A DNA stretch of 64,000 nt from CAYNHF01 sp964397045 (lineage in GTDB: Bacteria; Actinomycetota; Acidimicrobiia; Spongiisociales; UBA5794): the NCBI GenBank assembly GCA_964397045.1, contig CAYNHF010000047.1, positions 124,001-188,000 on the forward strand, given 5' to 3'. Shown here piece after piece: positions 16,327 through 24,371 of this stretch. The notes under the pieces are model-generated. The model saw nothing but the letters and a program-made list of their open reading frames with translations, was not told the origin of the DNA and ran no database searches. A program made the position numbers and the translations under genes. The stretch's first letter is position 1. Each line of letters opens with the position of its first letter.

Positions 16327-17916
16327 TCATCGCCTTTTCAGATCAGAGATAACCCGCCGGGCCGCATTGTGCCCTGGAGCACCGGTGACACCTCCACCGG
16401 GATGAGCACCCGAACCGCACAGGTAGAGGTTCTGGATGGGCGTCCGATATTGGGCGGCCCGCGGATGGGGTCGGAAGCTGAAGAGTTGATCTAGGTCGTG
16501 CCGGCCGTGGAAGATGTCAGACTCGGTGAGTCCGTAGACCGTTTCGAGGTCCAGCGGACTCAGCGTCTGGCGCCCGACGATGATCTCGGGAAGATTCGGC
16601 ATCACCCCGGCCATATAGGACACGATGCGGTCGGCAACGTCCTCTTTGATCAGGTCCCAGTGCAAGCCGTCCGCCAACTGATACGGGAAGTACTTGGCGA
16701 GGACACTCACCACATGTTGACCTGGTGGCGCCAGGCTGTCGTCGATCGTCGATGGAATCGTGATTTCAAGACGTGGCTCCTGCGGCAACCGCCCCCTCGC
16801 TGCCTCCCAGTAGTTGGCTTCGAGCCCCTCGATACCTGGAAAGATAGTGATGTCGGATCGACTCCACCGGTCATCCTCTGCCAATTCCGGGAACCGGATG
16901 TCGGGCAATGCTTTGAGCGCCAGGTTGACCTTCATGGAGCTGTGGCCCATCCGCAGCCGCTCGATATCCCTGGCGAACTCCTCGTCCAGGTCGCTCCGAT
17001 TGACCAACTCGAGGAAGGTGCGTTTCGGGTCCGTGTTGGCCAGGACGCAGCGGCTGCGTACGACCTCGCCGTTCTCGAGCCGAACACCGTTCGCGCTGCC
17101 GTCCTCGACGAGGATTCGCTCGACCGACGCGTCGGTTCGAATCTCGACGCCGACCGAGCGAGCGAACGATGCCATCGCCTGGGTGATGCCTCCCATACCT
17201 CCCTTCACCAGACGCCACGCTCCCACCTCACCGTCCAATTCGCCGATTGCCATGTGAAAGAACGGAATCGCAGAACCGGGTTGGTCCAGGCTGGCGAAGT
17301 TGCCCGAGAAACAGGCAGAGCCGTACATGCTTCTCACCATGTTGCTCTCGAACCAGCGCTCGATGATGCCGCGGGCGCTGCCGGCCATCATTTGCGCGAG
17401 CCGATAACGCTGCTCCGGCGACAGCTTGCGGATATCGAGACCCATCCCGGCAAGTGCCGTCATGTCGCGCCAACCTGCATCCAACTTGGGGGGTTCGCGC
17501 AACATCTGGTTGCGCAGGACCACGCCGATCTCCTGAACCATGGAGTCGAACTGCTCCATGGCATCGAAGTCGGTCATCGAGAAACGCTCGACCTCCTTGC
17601 GGTCATGCTGCTCATCTTCGGTGAAGAACAGATAGTCGTCTCCACACACGGCCAAGGTTCCGTCCATCGGCAACATCGCGAACCCGTGGTGCCGCAACTC
17701 CAGATCTCGGATGACCTCGGTCCGCAGGAGGCTGACGACATATGACACCGTGGAAACTCGGAAGCCGGGCTGGATTTCTTCAGTCACCACCGACCCACCG
17801 ACGATCGGTCGCCTCTCGAGCACGAGCACCCTCAAGCCGGCCTTCCCGAGATAGCCGGCCGCGGTGAGGCCGTTGTGGCCCCCACCAACCACGATGGCGT
17901 CGTACGCCGTGCTCAT
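16327..17916 (-). CDS. COG1233 FAD-dependent oxidoreductase, paralogue 1
   Basis: A 529-residue flavoprotein of the CrtI/PYROXD2-like family. The N-terminus has the dinucleotide-binding GGGHNGLTAAGYLGKAG and the ERRPIVGGSVVTEE segment. The C-terminus has the conserved FAD-contacting CGSGAHPGGGVTGAPGHNAA. The ATG at 17916 has GGAGG upstream. It is the third of three tandem paralogues behind a GcvT-like gene, 65 nt after the previous one. No phytoene synthase is present, so carotenoid desaturation is unlikely. Oxidation of an amine or related small molecule is inferred from context only. Confidence 0.85.
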   Translation of the reverse strand: MSTAYDAIVVGGGHNGLTAAGYLGKAGLRVLVLERRPIVGGSVVTEEIQPGFRVSTVSYVVSLLRTEVIRDLELRHHGFAMLPMDGTLAVCGDDYLFFTEDEQHDRKEVERFSMTDFDAMEQFDSMVQEIGVVLRNQMLREPPKLDAGWRDMTALAGMGLDIRKLSPEQRYRLAQMMAGSARGIIERWFESNMVRSMYGSACFSGNFASLDQPGSAIPFFHMAIGELDGEVGAWRLVKGGMGGITQAMASFARSVGVEIRTDASVERILVEDGSANGVRLENGEVVRSRCVLANTDPKRTFLELVNRSDLDEEFARDIERLRMGHSSMKVNLALKALPDIRFPELAEDDRWSRSDITIFPGIEGLEANYWEAARGRLPQEPRLEITIPSTIDDSLAPPGQHVVSVLAKYFPYQLADGLHWDLIKEDVADRIVSYMAGVMPNLPEIIVGRQTLSPLDLETVYGLTESDIFHGRHDLDQLFSFRPHPRAAQYRTPIQNLYLCGSGAHPGGGVTGAPGHNAARRVISDLKRR

Positions 17917-17981
17917 CTCGCCGATCCTCCCGGGAGTGAAGCCTGGATCTCCGCCATTGACATTGCTTGCACTGCCGGCGC

Positions 17982-19568
17982 CTATCCGACGTCTGCGAGA
18001 ATCTCGCGAGCCGCGTTGTGGCCCGGAAGACCGGTAACGCCACCGCCGGGGTGAGTAGCGGCGCCACACATGTACAAACCCTTTACCGGTGTTCGGTATC
18101 GCGCGTAGCCGGGGACGGGCCGCATGTGGAAGATCTGGTCGAGCGTCATCTCGCCGTGATTGGGGTTGCCCTCGGCCAGCCCGAACCTGGCTTCGAGGTC
18201 CACGGGAACCAGGATCTCCCGGTGCAGAATCGTGTCGCGGATGCCGGGTGCATACTCGGCCAGGGTATCGATCACGATGTCCGCGAAGGCGTCGCGTTCC
18301 AGATCCCAGGTCCCGTCACGCAGTTCGTACGGGGCGTACTTCGCGGTGATCGACATGACGTGCCGACCATCGGGTGCCAGCGTCGGATCGCTCAGGGTGG
18401 GAATCAGCACGTCGAGATAGGGATGATCCGAGTAGCGGCCGTACTTAGTGCAGTCGTAGGCCCGCTGCACGTAGTCGAGCGACGGCGCGATCTGAATCGG
18501 TGCGCGCAACCTCCCGGCATCATCCGAGTCGACCGCCGCAAACTCCGGAAGGTCACTCAAGGCGAGGTGAATTCGAGCGGCCGAACCTCGAAACTTGATC
18601 GCTCCGACGCTGCGCACGAAGGAAGCCTCGAGGATGCGCGGCTCGACGAGCTCATGGAACGTCGTACGTGGGCCCGCGTTGGAGACGACGATCGCCGCCG
18701 GCATCGTATCCCCACCTTCGAGCTCGACTCCCACAGCCCGACCCTGCTGCACGATCACCCGATTCACGGGAACGCCGGTTCGGATGTCCACACCAAAATC
18801 TCGCGCCGTGGCGGCAAGGGCAGAGGTGAGGGCACCCATGCCGCCCTTGACAACACTCGCCGAGCGGAACGCGCCGGTTCCGCCCAGCGCCCAGTTCCCC
18901 AGCATCGTGAACGAGGTTCCTGCTTCCCGGGGCCCCCAGGTGATGTTCAGGACACTGCTGGCACCGATGGCTGCTTTGACGGCAGGCGATTCGAAGTACT
19001 CGCTCAGCAAGTCCTCCGCCGACATCGGTAGGACCCGCAACAGCTCTCCGATCCGCTTCCTGCCGAGCCTGCGCACCGGAGCCAAGAGTCCACTGCCGGC
19101 ACGCACGTCGCGCAGGCCCACTTCAGGAAGGTCGGGCGGCGTCAACTCCATCTGTGCCCGCATGACCTCGGCGATCCTGTCCATCAGTTCCACGAATTGC
19201 GGGTACCGCTGCGCATCCGCTGAAGAGAACCGGGCAATCGCCTCGGCGGTCCGGGCTGGATCTCGCCATATCGTGAGCTGGGAGCCATCGGGTTGCGGGC
19301 AGAACGCGACCGCTTCAGAGGGTACGAAGCTGACCCTCGTCGCGATTCCAAGGTCGCGCGCAACGCGGGGAGACAGGTAACCGCCACCGTCTGCAACCGT
19401 AGACACTCGGAATCCCGGATGGATCTCCTCGGTGACTGCGGCACCGCCGACCATTGCCTGCCGTTCGAGCACGAGCACCCGCTTGCCGGCTCTGGCGAGG
19501 TAGGCGGCGGCCACCAGACCATTGTGGCCGGCTCCGATCACGATCAGGTCGTAGCGAGAGGCCTTCAC
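17982..19568 (-). CDS. COG1233 FAD-dependent oxidoreductase, paralogue 2
   Basis: A 528-residue paralogue with GAGHNGLVAAAYLARAG at the N-terminus and CGAATHPGGGVTGLPGHNAA at the C-terminus. The GTG start at 19568 overlaps the stop of paralogue 3 by 4 nt (GTGA), so translation is coupled. In the long open frame the upstream residues come from reading the previous gene out of frame. Conservation of the cofactor motifs argues that all three copies are active. The substrate is unknown. Confidence 0.85.
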   Translation of the reverse strand: MKASRYDLIVIGAGHNGLVAAAYLARAGKRVLVLERQAMVGGAAVTEEIHPGFRVSTVADGGGYLSPRVARDLGIATRVSFVPSEAVAFCPQPDGSQLTIWRDPARTAEAIARFSSADAQRYPQFVELMDRIAEVMRAQMELTPPDLPEVGLRDVRAGSGLLAPVRRLGRKRIGELLRVLPMSAEDLLSEYFESPAVKAAIGASSVLNITWGPREAGTSFTMLGNWALGGTGAFRSASVVKGGMGALTSALAATARDFGVDIRTGVPVNRVIVQQGRAVGVELEGGDTMPAAIVVSNAGPRTTFHELVEPRILEASFVRSVGAIKFRGSAARIHLALSDLPEFAAVDSDDAGRLRAPIQIAPSLDYVQRAYDCTKYGRYSDHPYLDVLIPTLSDPTLAPDGRHVMSITAKYAPYELRDGTWDLERDAFADIVIDTLAEYAPGIRDTILHREILVPVDLEARFGLAEGNPNHGEMTLDQIFHMRPVPGYARYRTPVKGLYMCGAATHPGGGVTGLPGHNAAREILADVG

Positions 19569-21142
19569 AGCTTGCCGCCCAGAATCGCTCTGGCGGCCAG
19601 GCGCCCGGGGCCTGAGGTCACGCCGCCACCTGGATGGGTACCGGAACCGCACTGGTAGTAGTTGCGAATCGGGGTGCGGTAGTCCGCCCACCCGGGAGTA
19701 GGTCGGAAGAAGAAGAGCTGGTCGAGGGTGAGCTCGCCCTGGAAGATGTTGCCCTCAGTCAGATCGAGCTTGTCTTCCATATCCCACGGGGTCAGCACCT
19801 GCATGTCCAGAATGACCTCCTTGAGGTCCGGAGCGAATTCCGAGAGGGTGTCGATCACCGCATCACCGAAGGCGTCTCGTTGTTGGTCACGCCGCTCGGC
19901 GTCTGCCTCGTATGAGGCGTACTGAACGAAGATCGACATCACATGCTTGCCCGGAGGAGCCATGGTCGGGTCCACTGTGGTGGGGATCTCGACCTCCATA
20001 CATGGGCGTTGGGAGAAGCCACCATATTTAGCGTCGTCGTAGGCCCGTTCTATGTAGTCGACGCTGGGGCTGATGGCGATGGATCCGGCAATCAACGCGG
20101 GATCAGGCATCGCCGTGAACGTCGGCAAGCGGTCGAGCGCCAGGTTGACCTTGCCTGATGAACCCCGGTACTTGAAGTTGTCGATCGCATTGATGAGATC
20201 AGCCGGCAGCTCGTTTTCATCAACCAGCTTCCGGAAGGTGACGTTGGGATCACAGGATGACACGACCGTCGTCGCGTAGAACTCCTCGCCCTGCTCCGTT
20301 GCCACCCCGACGGCCGTTCCGTTCCTCACGATGACGTTGCTCACCGGTGTACTCACTCGAATCTCGGCTCCGTAGCTTCGCGCCGCGCTCGCTATGGCCT
20401 CGCTCACCGCACCGGTCCCACCCTTCTGGGCGCCCCATGCCGTGTAGGCGCCGTCGAGTTCGCCCATGTAGTGGTGGAGGAGCACGTACGCGGTTCCGGG
20501 CGATCTCACGCCGAGCATCGTTCCGATGATGCCGCTGAGGCCCGTCGTCGCCCGGATCACATTGGTCTCGAAGTACTCTGCCAGGAAGTCGTCGACACTC
20601 ATCGTCATCAACTTGGTGAGTTCGTAGAACGTCTGCTTGTCGAGGCCACCGAGATGCCTGCCGAGTCCAAGAACGGTCTGCAGATCGCGCAGACTCTGTC
20701 GGGTCGGGTCGGGCGGCGTCCACCCGAGGATCGGCTTCACCGCATGGGCCATCTTGTACATCATGTCGGTGAATCGCGGCATCATCTCCGCGTCTCGCAG
20801 TGAGTGCCGCTTCAATTGGTCTCGCTCCTCGGCCGGATCGGTCGGAAAGACGATGTGGTCGCCGTTCTCCATGGGTGCGAAGACAGAATCGATCGGATGG
20901 ATCTGGAGACCGTGCTTCGGCAGCTCGAGCTCCCGAATGACCTCCGGCCGCAGCAAGCTCACGACGTAGGAGTAGACCGTGTACTTGAACCCCGGGAAGA
21001 TCTCCTCAGTCACGGCTGCTCCGCCGACCACGTGCCGTTGCTCGAGCAGAAGCACGCTACGCCCGGCGCGGGCAAGGTAGGCGGCACACGTCAGACCGTT
21101 GTGACCACCACCCACCACGATGGCGTCATAAGTCTTCGCCAC
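19565..21142 (-). CDS. COG1233 FAD-dependent oxidoreductase, paralogue 3
   Basis: A 525-residue paralogue and the first of the three to be transcribed. It has GGGHNGLTCAAYLARAG and EQRHVVGGAAVTEE at the N-terminus and CGSGTHPGGGVTSGPG at the C-terminus, where the last part differs from the usual GHNAA. The GTG at 21142 overlaps the stop of the GcvT-like gene by 1 nt (TAGTG). This tight coupling suggests the flavoproteins and the folate-type protein act on one pathway. Confidence 0.85.
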   Translation of the reverse strand: MAKTYDAIVVGGGHNGLTCAAYLARAGRSVLLLEQRHVVGGAAVTEEIFPGFKYTVYSYVVSLLRPEVIRELELPKHGLQIHPIDSVFAPMENGDHIVFPTDPAEERDQLKRHSLRDAEMMPRFTDMMYKMAHAVKPILGWTPPDPTRQSLRDLQTVLGLGRHLGGLDKQTFYELTKLMTMSVDDFLAEYFETNVIRATTGLSGIIGTMLGVRSPGTAYVLLHHYMGELDGAYTAWGAQKGGTGAVSEAIASAARSYGAEIRVSTPVSNVIVRNGTAVGVATEQGEEFYATTVVSSCDPNVTFRKLVDENELPADLINAIDNFKYRGSSGKVNLALDRLPTFTAMPDPALIAGSIAISPSVDYIERAYDDAKYGGFSQRPCMEVEIPTTVDPTMAPPGKHVMSIFVQYASYEADAERRDQQRDAFGDAVIDTLSEFAPDLKEVILDMQVLTPWDMEDKLDLTEGNIFQGELTLDQLFFFRPTPGWADYRTPIRNYYQCGSGTHPGGGVTSGPGRLAARAILGGKL

Positions 21143-22353
21143 TACGCCACCACTTCTCGTGCCCGCTTGCGCGGCGGATCGAAGAACGGCAATGCAACCA
21201 CCGTGGCCGGCACCGAATAGCTCACCGCTTCGATCATCTCCTCGATGAAGACTTGAGCGCCCGCCCCGGCGGATTCTGGCTCGAGTCGGGCGATGACGAC
21301 ATACTTCTTGAGAACCGGCGACCACGAGCCGCTGGTGCCGCGACCAACGTGCCGCTCCTGATCAGCATCCGAATAAACGGGAACGGCGTCTGCCCACGGG
21401 CGCTGCGGGAGGGGCAGGGGCATGCCCCACTCGGCGTAGAAGCGCGCCATGGCGACCACATCGAGTTCCAGGCCGACGGTGAGCCAACGAGAGCCGCGCT
21501 CCTGCTCTCTGCGGAGGGCCCGCTGCCCGATGAAGAAGTCCTTGTCGAGGTCGACCATCCAGCCAAGACCCAGGTCGTAGGGCGAGGTCTTCTGCACAGG
21601 GAACATCGTCTGGAAGGCGGAGGTGAAGTCGGCATCGATGAGCAGCAATCCACCTTCGAGTCGCGCCAGATCGAGGGCAATCGTCCCGGCAGGTCGGAGC
21701 TGATGATCACCCGCAATCTCCATGATCGAGTCCCACACGTGCACCACGCCGGCAGGGTCCACGAAGACCTCATAGCCGAGGTCCCCCGTGTACCCGGTAC
21801 GCGAGATCAAGGCCGGAACACCTGACACCTCGGTTGTCGCTGAGCGGAAGAACCCGAGGCTCGAGAGATCGGCAGGTGTCAGCCGCTGCAGCAGATCGCG
21901 CGAGGTTGGACCCTGCACGGCGACCCCGGCGAACTCTTCCGATACGTCTTCGATCTGCACCTCGAGACCGATTGCGGCATCCTGGAGCCAGCCGAGGATC
22001 GGCACCGAGGCCGTCATGCGGAAGTGGTTCTCTGCCAATCGGGCCACGGTCCCGTCGTCGATGACCATCCCGTCGTCTTCGCACCAGGTGGCGTAGAGCA
22101 CCTGGCCAACGCGGCACTTCGCTGCATCGCGGACGATCACGCGGTCGACGAGTGCTACCGCGTCTCGACCACGGATGTCGAACTTCAGGAGGGGCGATAC
22201 ATCGATGAGGCCACAGCCGTTGCGGATGGCGTGATATTCATGCAGGTGATCGAGGTCGTACATGGTGGCTGCAAGAAACCCGGACCACTCCTCCCATCGA
22301 CTGCCGCGACAGAGCGGCCCGACCCGTGAATGCAGGGGAGAATTCCGTGCCAT
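21142..22353 (-). CDS. GcvT-like aminomethyltransferase/demethylase
   Basis: A 403-residue stand-alone member of the glycine-cleavage T-protein fold, which usually moves a C1 unit from a methylamine to tetrahydrofolate. Recognisable segments are NGCGLIDVSPLLKFDIRG, VIVRDAAKCRVGQVLYATW, SRTGYTGDLGYEVFV and LARLEGGLLLIDADF. No gcvP or gcvH is near, so it is unlikely to be the glycine cleavage subunit. The ATG at 22353 has GGAGG 7 nt upstream. It leads an operon with three COG1233 flavoproteins, which may feed it. Confidence 0.85.
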   Translation of the reverse strand: MARNSPLHSRVGPLCRGSRWEEWSGFLAATMYDLDHLHEYHAIRNGCGLIDVSPLLKFDIRGRDAVALVDRVIVRDAAKCRVGQVLYATWCEDDGMVIDDGTVARLAENHFRMTASVPILGWLQDAAIGLEVQIEDVSEEFAGVAVQGPTSRDLLQRLTPADLSSLGFFRSATTEVSGVPALISRTGYTGDLGYEVFVDPAGVVHVWDSIMEIAGDHQLRPAGTIALDLARLEGGLLLIDADFTSAFQTMFPVQKTSPYDLGLGWMVDLDKDFFIGQRALRREQERGSRWLTVGLELDVVAMARFYAEWGMPLPLPQRPWADAVPVYSDADQERHVGRGTSGSWSPVLKKYVVIARLEPESAGAGAQVFIEEMIEAVSYSVPATVVALPFFDPPRKRAREVVA

Positions 22354-22666
22354 CCACACACCTCCGGAGGTAATGGTCAGTGCAAAACCGTAGCCAGGCG
22401 ATGGTTGCCTTCACAATCGCGGCCTGCGGCACGCCGCAAGACCTCATTCATCCACCTGATGCCGCATGTGCCCGCCGTGGTGTCCTCCGAGCAAGGGAGG
22501 CCCGAGGCGCCGGTTGTCGCGTCCCGGCCGAGCCGCGCCCTGCTCAGATGCAACCCAACCCCCGGCTTGATAGCCGCAGAAGATCACCCGATGTGCATCG
22601 CTGACAACAGTCCCCTCCTCATTCAGTTGGCTCGGAGCGTCGCGCAACCTCACCGGCGGCGTTCAT
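22354..22666 (-). other. Gene-free 313-nt leader upstream of the GcvT-like gene
   Basis: It lies between two minus-strand genes and so would be transcribed as a leader or spacer. It contains a short hairpin (TGCGGC at 22425-22430 with GCCGCA at 22433-22438) and the ribosome binding site of the GcvT-like gene. I found no match to the glycine, THF or SAM riboswitch consensus. Confidence 0.4.
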
Positions 22667-24106
22667 CTACCTGACGTTCCCCAAGTCGATCACCACGGTC
22701 TGCGGGTCGGTGAACTCCTGCACGCTGCCCCGACCCCACCCGGTATCGGTTCCCGCGGCGCCACCGAACGGCTGGAACGTTTCCCAGAAATCTGTCGAGT
22801 CATTGACGACGACGGTGCCGGACCGCACTCGATCCGCGTACCAGAAGGCGCGCTGCAAGCTCGATGTGAACACCGCGGCTTGAAGGCCGAGTCGGGTGCG
22901 GTTGGCCAGTGCCACCGCCTGGGCATCATCAGCGGCTGACAGGATCGGAAGCACCGGGCCAAACGACTCCTCTTGGGAAACCATCGAGTCCTCCGGTACC
23001 CCGTCGATCACCGTGAAGTCGTAGTAGAAGTCGGTGGGGAAGCCCTCGACGCGCCCGCCACCCTTCAGGATTGACGCGCCACGCGTTTGCGCATCGGCAA
23101 GGTGGCGATCCATTTTGGCTGCGGTCTGCTCGTTGTTCAGCGGCCCGAGGTTGGTGGTTTCGTCGAACGGGTCGCCGAGTCGTACGGCTTCGGACGCCTC
23201 CATGACTCCTGCGACGAAGTCGGCGTGGACTTCGTCGACCACGATCACCCGCTCGGTGGCGCAGCACACCTGGCCGGCGTTGTAGTACGCGCCGTACACC
23301 GCAAGCTCCGCAGCCGCATCGAGATTGGCATCCTCCGTGATGATGGTCGGGCCATTACCCGACATCTCCATGATCGATCGCTTGATGCCCATCTGCGAGA
23401 TGATGCGGCGACCAGTCTCCGAAGACCCCGTGAAACCGATGCCGTCGACGCCCTGGTTGGTGACCAGCATCTCACCGATCTCGGCACCCCCCGGGATGAT
23501 CGAGATCAGCCCTTTGGGGACCCCGGCGGCATCAAAGGCCTCCGCTAGTTTGAGCAGACCCCACGGGGTGAATTCGGGAGGTTTGACGATCACCGCGTTG
23601 CCGGTCGCCAGCCCGGGACCCACGTATTCCAGAGGGATGGTCACCGGGAAGTTCCACGGCGTGATCGCGGCCCACACCCCAACCGGCCGATTGAAGGTGA
23701 ACATCCGCTTGTTGCGGTCTGTGGTGGGAATCACCCTGCCCTCGAGCCGCTTCACATCCTCGGCGGCGTTGGTGAAGTACTCGTTTGCCTCCGTAATGTC
23801 GTCGAGCGACTCGGCGTGATACGGCTTTCCCTGTTCGAGCGTCTGAATCCGAGCGATCTCGTCGACGTTGTCCCGCACGGCATCGGAAACTCGATGCAGC
23901 AATTCGGCCCGCTCGAATGCGGACCAATGCCGATACTCGTCCTGAGCATCTCGTGCGGCAGCCACTGCATGCTCGATGTCGGCCGGAGATGCCAGGGGCA
24001 CGTTGGCGATGTGCTCGCCCGTCACAGGGCTGATCAACTCGTGAACCGTGTCGCCGGTTCCCTCGGTCCAATCACCGGCGACGTAGAGCTTCAGGTCTTC
24101 GGCCAC
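22667..24106 (-). CDS. Aldehyde dehydrogenase (succinate-semialdehyde/betaine-aldehyde type)
   Basis: A 479-residue NAD(P)-dependent dehydrogenase. It has TPWNFPVTIPLEYVGPGLATGN, EMSGNGPTIITEDA with the catalytic Glu, and GQVCCATERV with catalytic Cys281. The GTG at 24106 has GGGAGGAG upstream; an earlier ATG at 24136 lies too close to a TAGGTT box to be likely. It is upstream of the GcvT-flavoprotein operon and divergent from the dimethylglycine-dehydrogenase-like gene, so it probably oxidises an aldehyde released in the same pathway. The exact substrate is uncertain. Confidence 0.85.
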   Translation of the reverse strand: MAEDLKLYVAGDWTEGTGDTVHELISPVTGEHIANVPLASPADIEHAVAAARDAQDEYRHWSAFERAELLHRVSDAVRDNVDEIARIQTLEQGKPYHAESLDDITEANEYFTNAAEDVKRLEGRVIPTTDRNKRMFTFNRPVGVWAAITPWNFPVTIPLEYVGPGLATGNAVIVKPPEFTPWGLLKLAEAFDAAGVPKGLISIIPGGAEIGEMLVTNQGVDGIGFTGSSETGRRIISQMGIKRSIMEMSGNGPTIITEDANLDAAAELAVYGAYYNAGQVCCATERVIVVDEVHADFVAGVMEASEAVRLGDPFDETTNLGPLNNEQTAAKMDRHLADAQTRGASILKGGGRVEGFPTDFYYDFTVIDGVPEDSMVSQEESFGPVLPILSAADDAQAVALANRTRLGLQAAVFTSSLQRAFWYADRVRSGTVVVNDSTDFWETFQPFGGAAGTDTGWGRGSVQEFTDPQTVVIDLGNVR

Positions 24107-24371
24107 GTCTCCTCCCGGTTTCTCGCCATGGCCCATCGCAACCTAACACCGCCTAAGACGTGCGGTGGAGGAGTCGGACTGCGTATCCTCGGACGTTGTG
24201 AATCGCGAGCTGAGAAGGACGGACCGATGGTCGTAGGCCGTCTTCCCGCGAGCGCATTTTGCACAGGACGTTGCTTCACCTCGGAGACTCTCGGCGCGCC
24301 TCAGCGCGACGCCGGGACAGCAGCCGGCGACCTACGAAGCCCAATACCGTTGATCGATGGAGGTTGTCGTC

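Noticed and set aside
16327..21142. Carotenoid biosynthesis cluster suggested by CrtI-like proteins
   Set aside because: No phytoene synthase, cyclase or isoprenoid gene is near, and the motifs fit the broader COG1233/PYROXD2 group.
22354..22666. Glycine or THF riboswitch before the GcvT-like gene
   Set aside because: The expected conserved segments of either class are not present on the minus strand. It is kept only as an unexplained leader.
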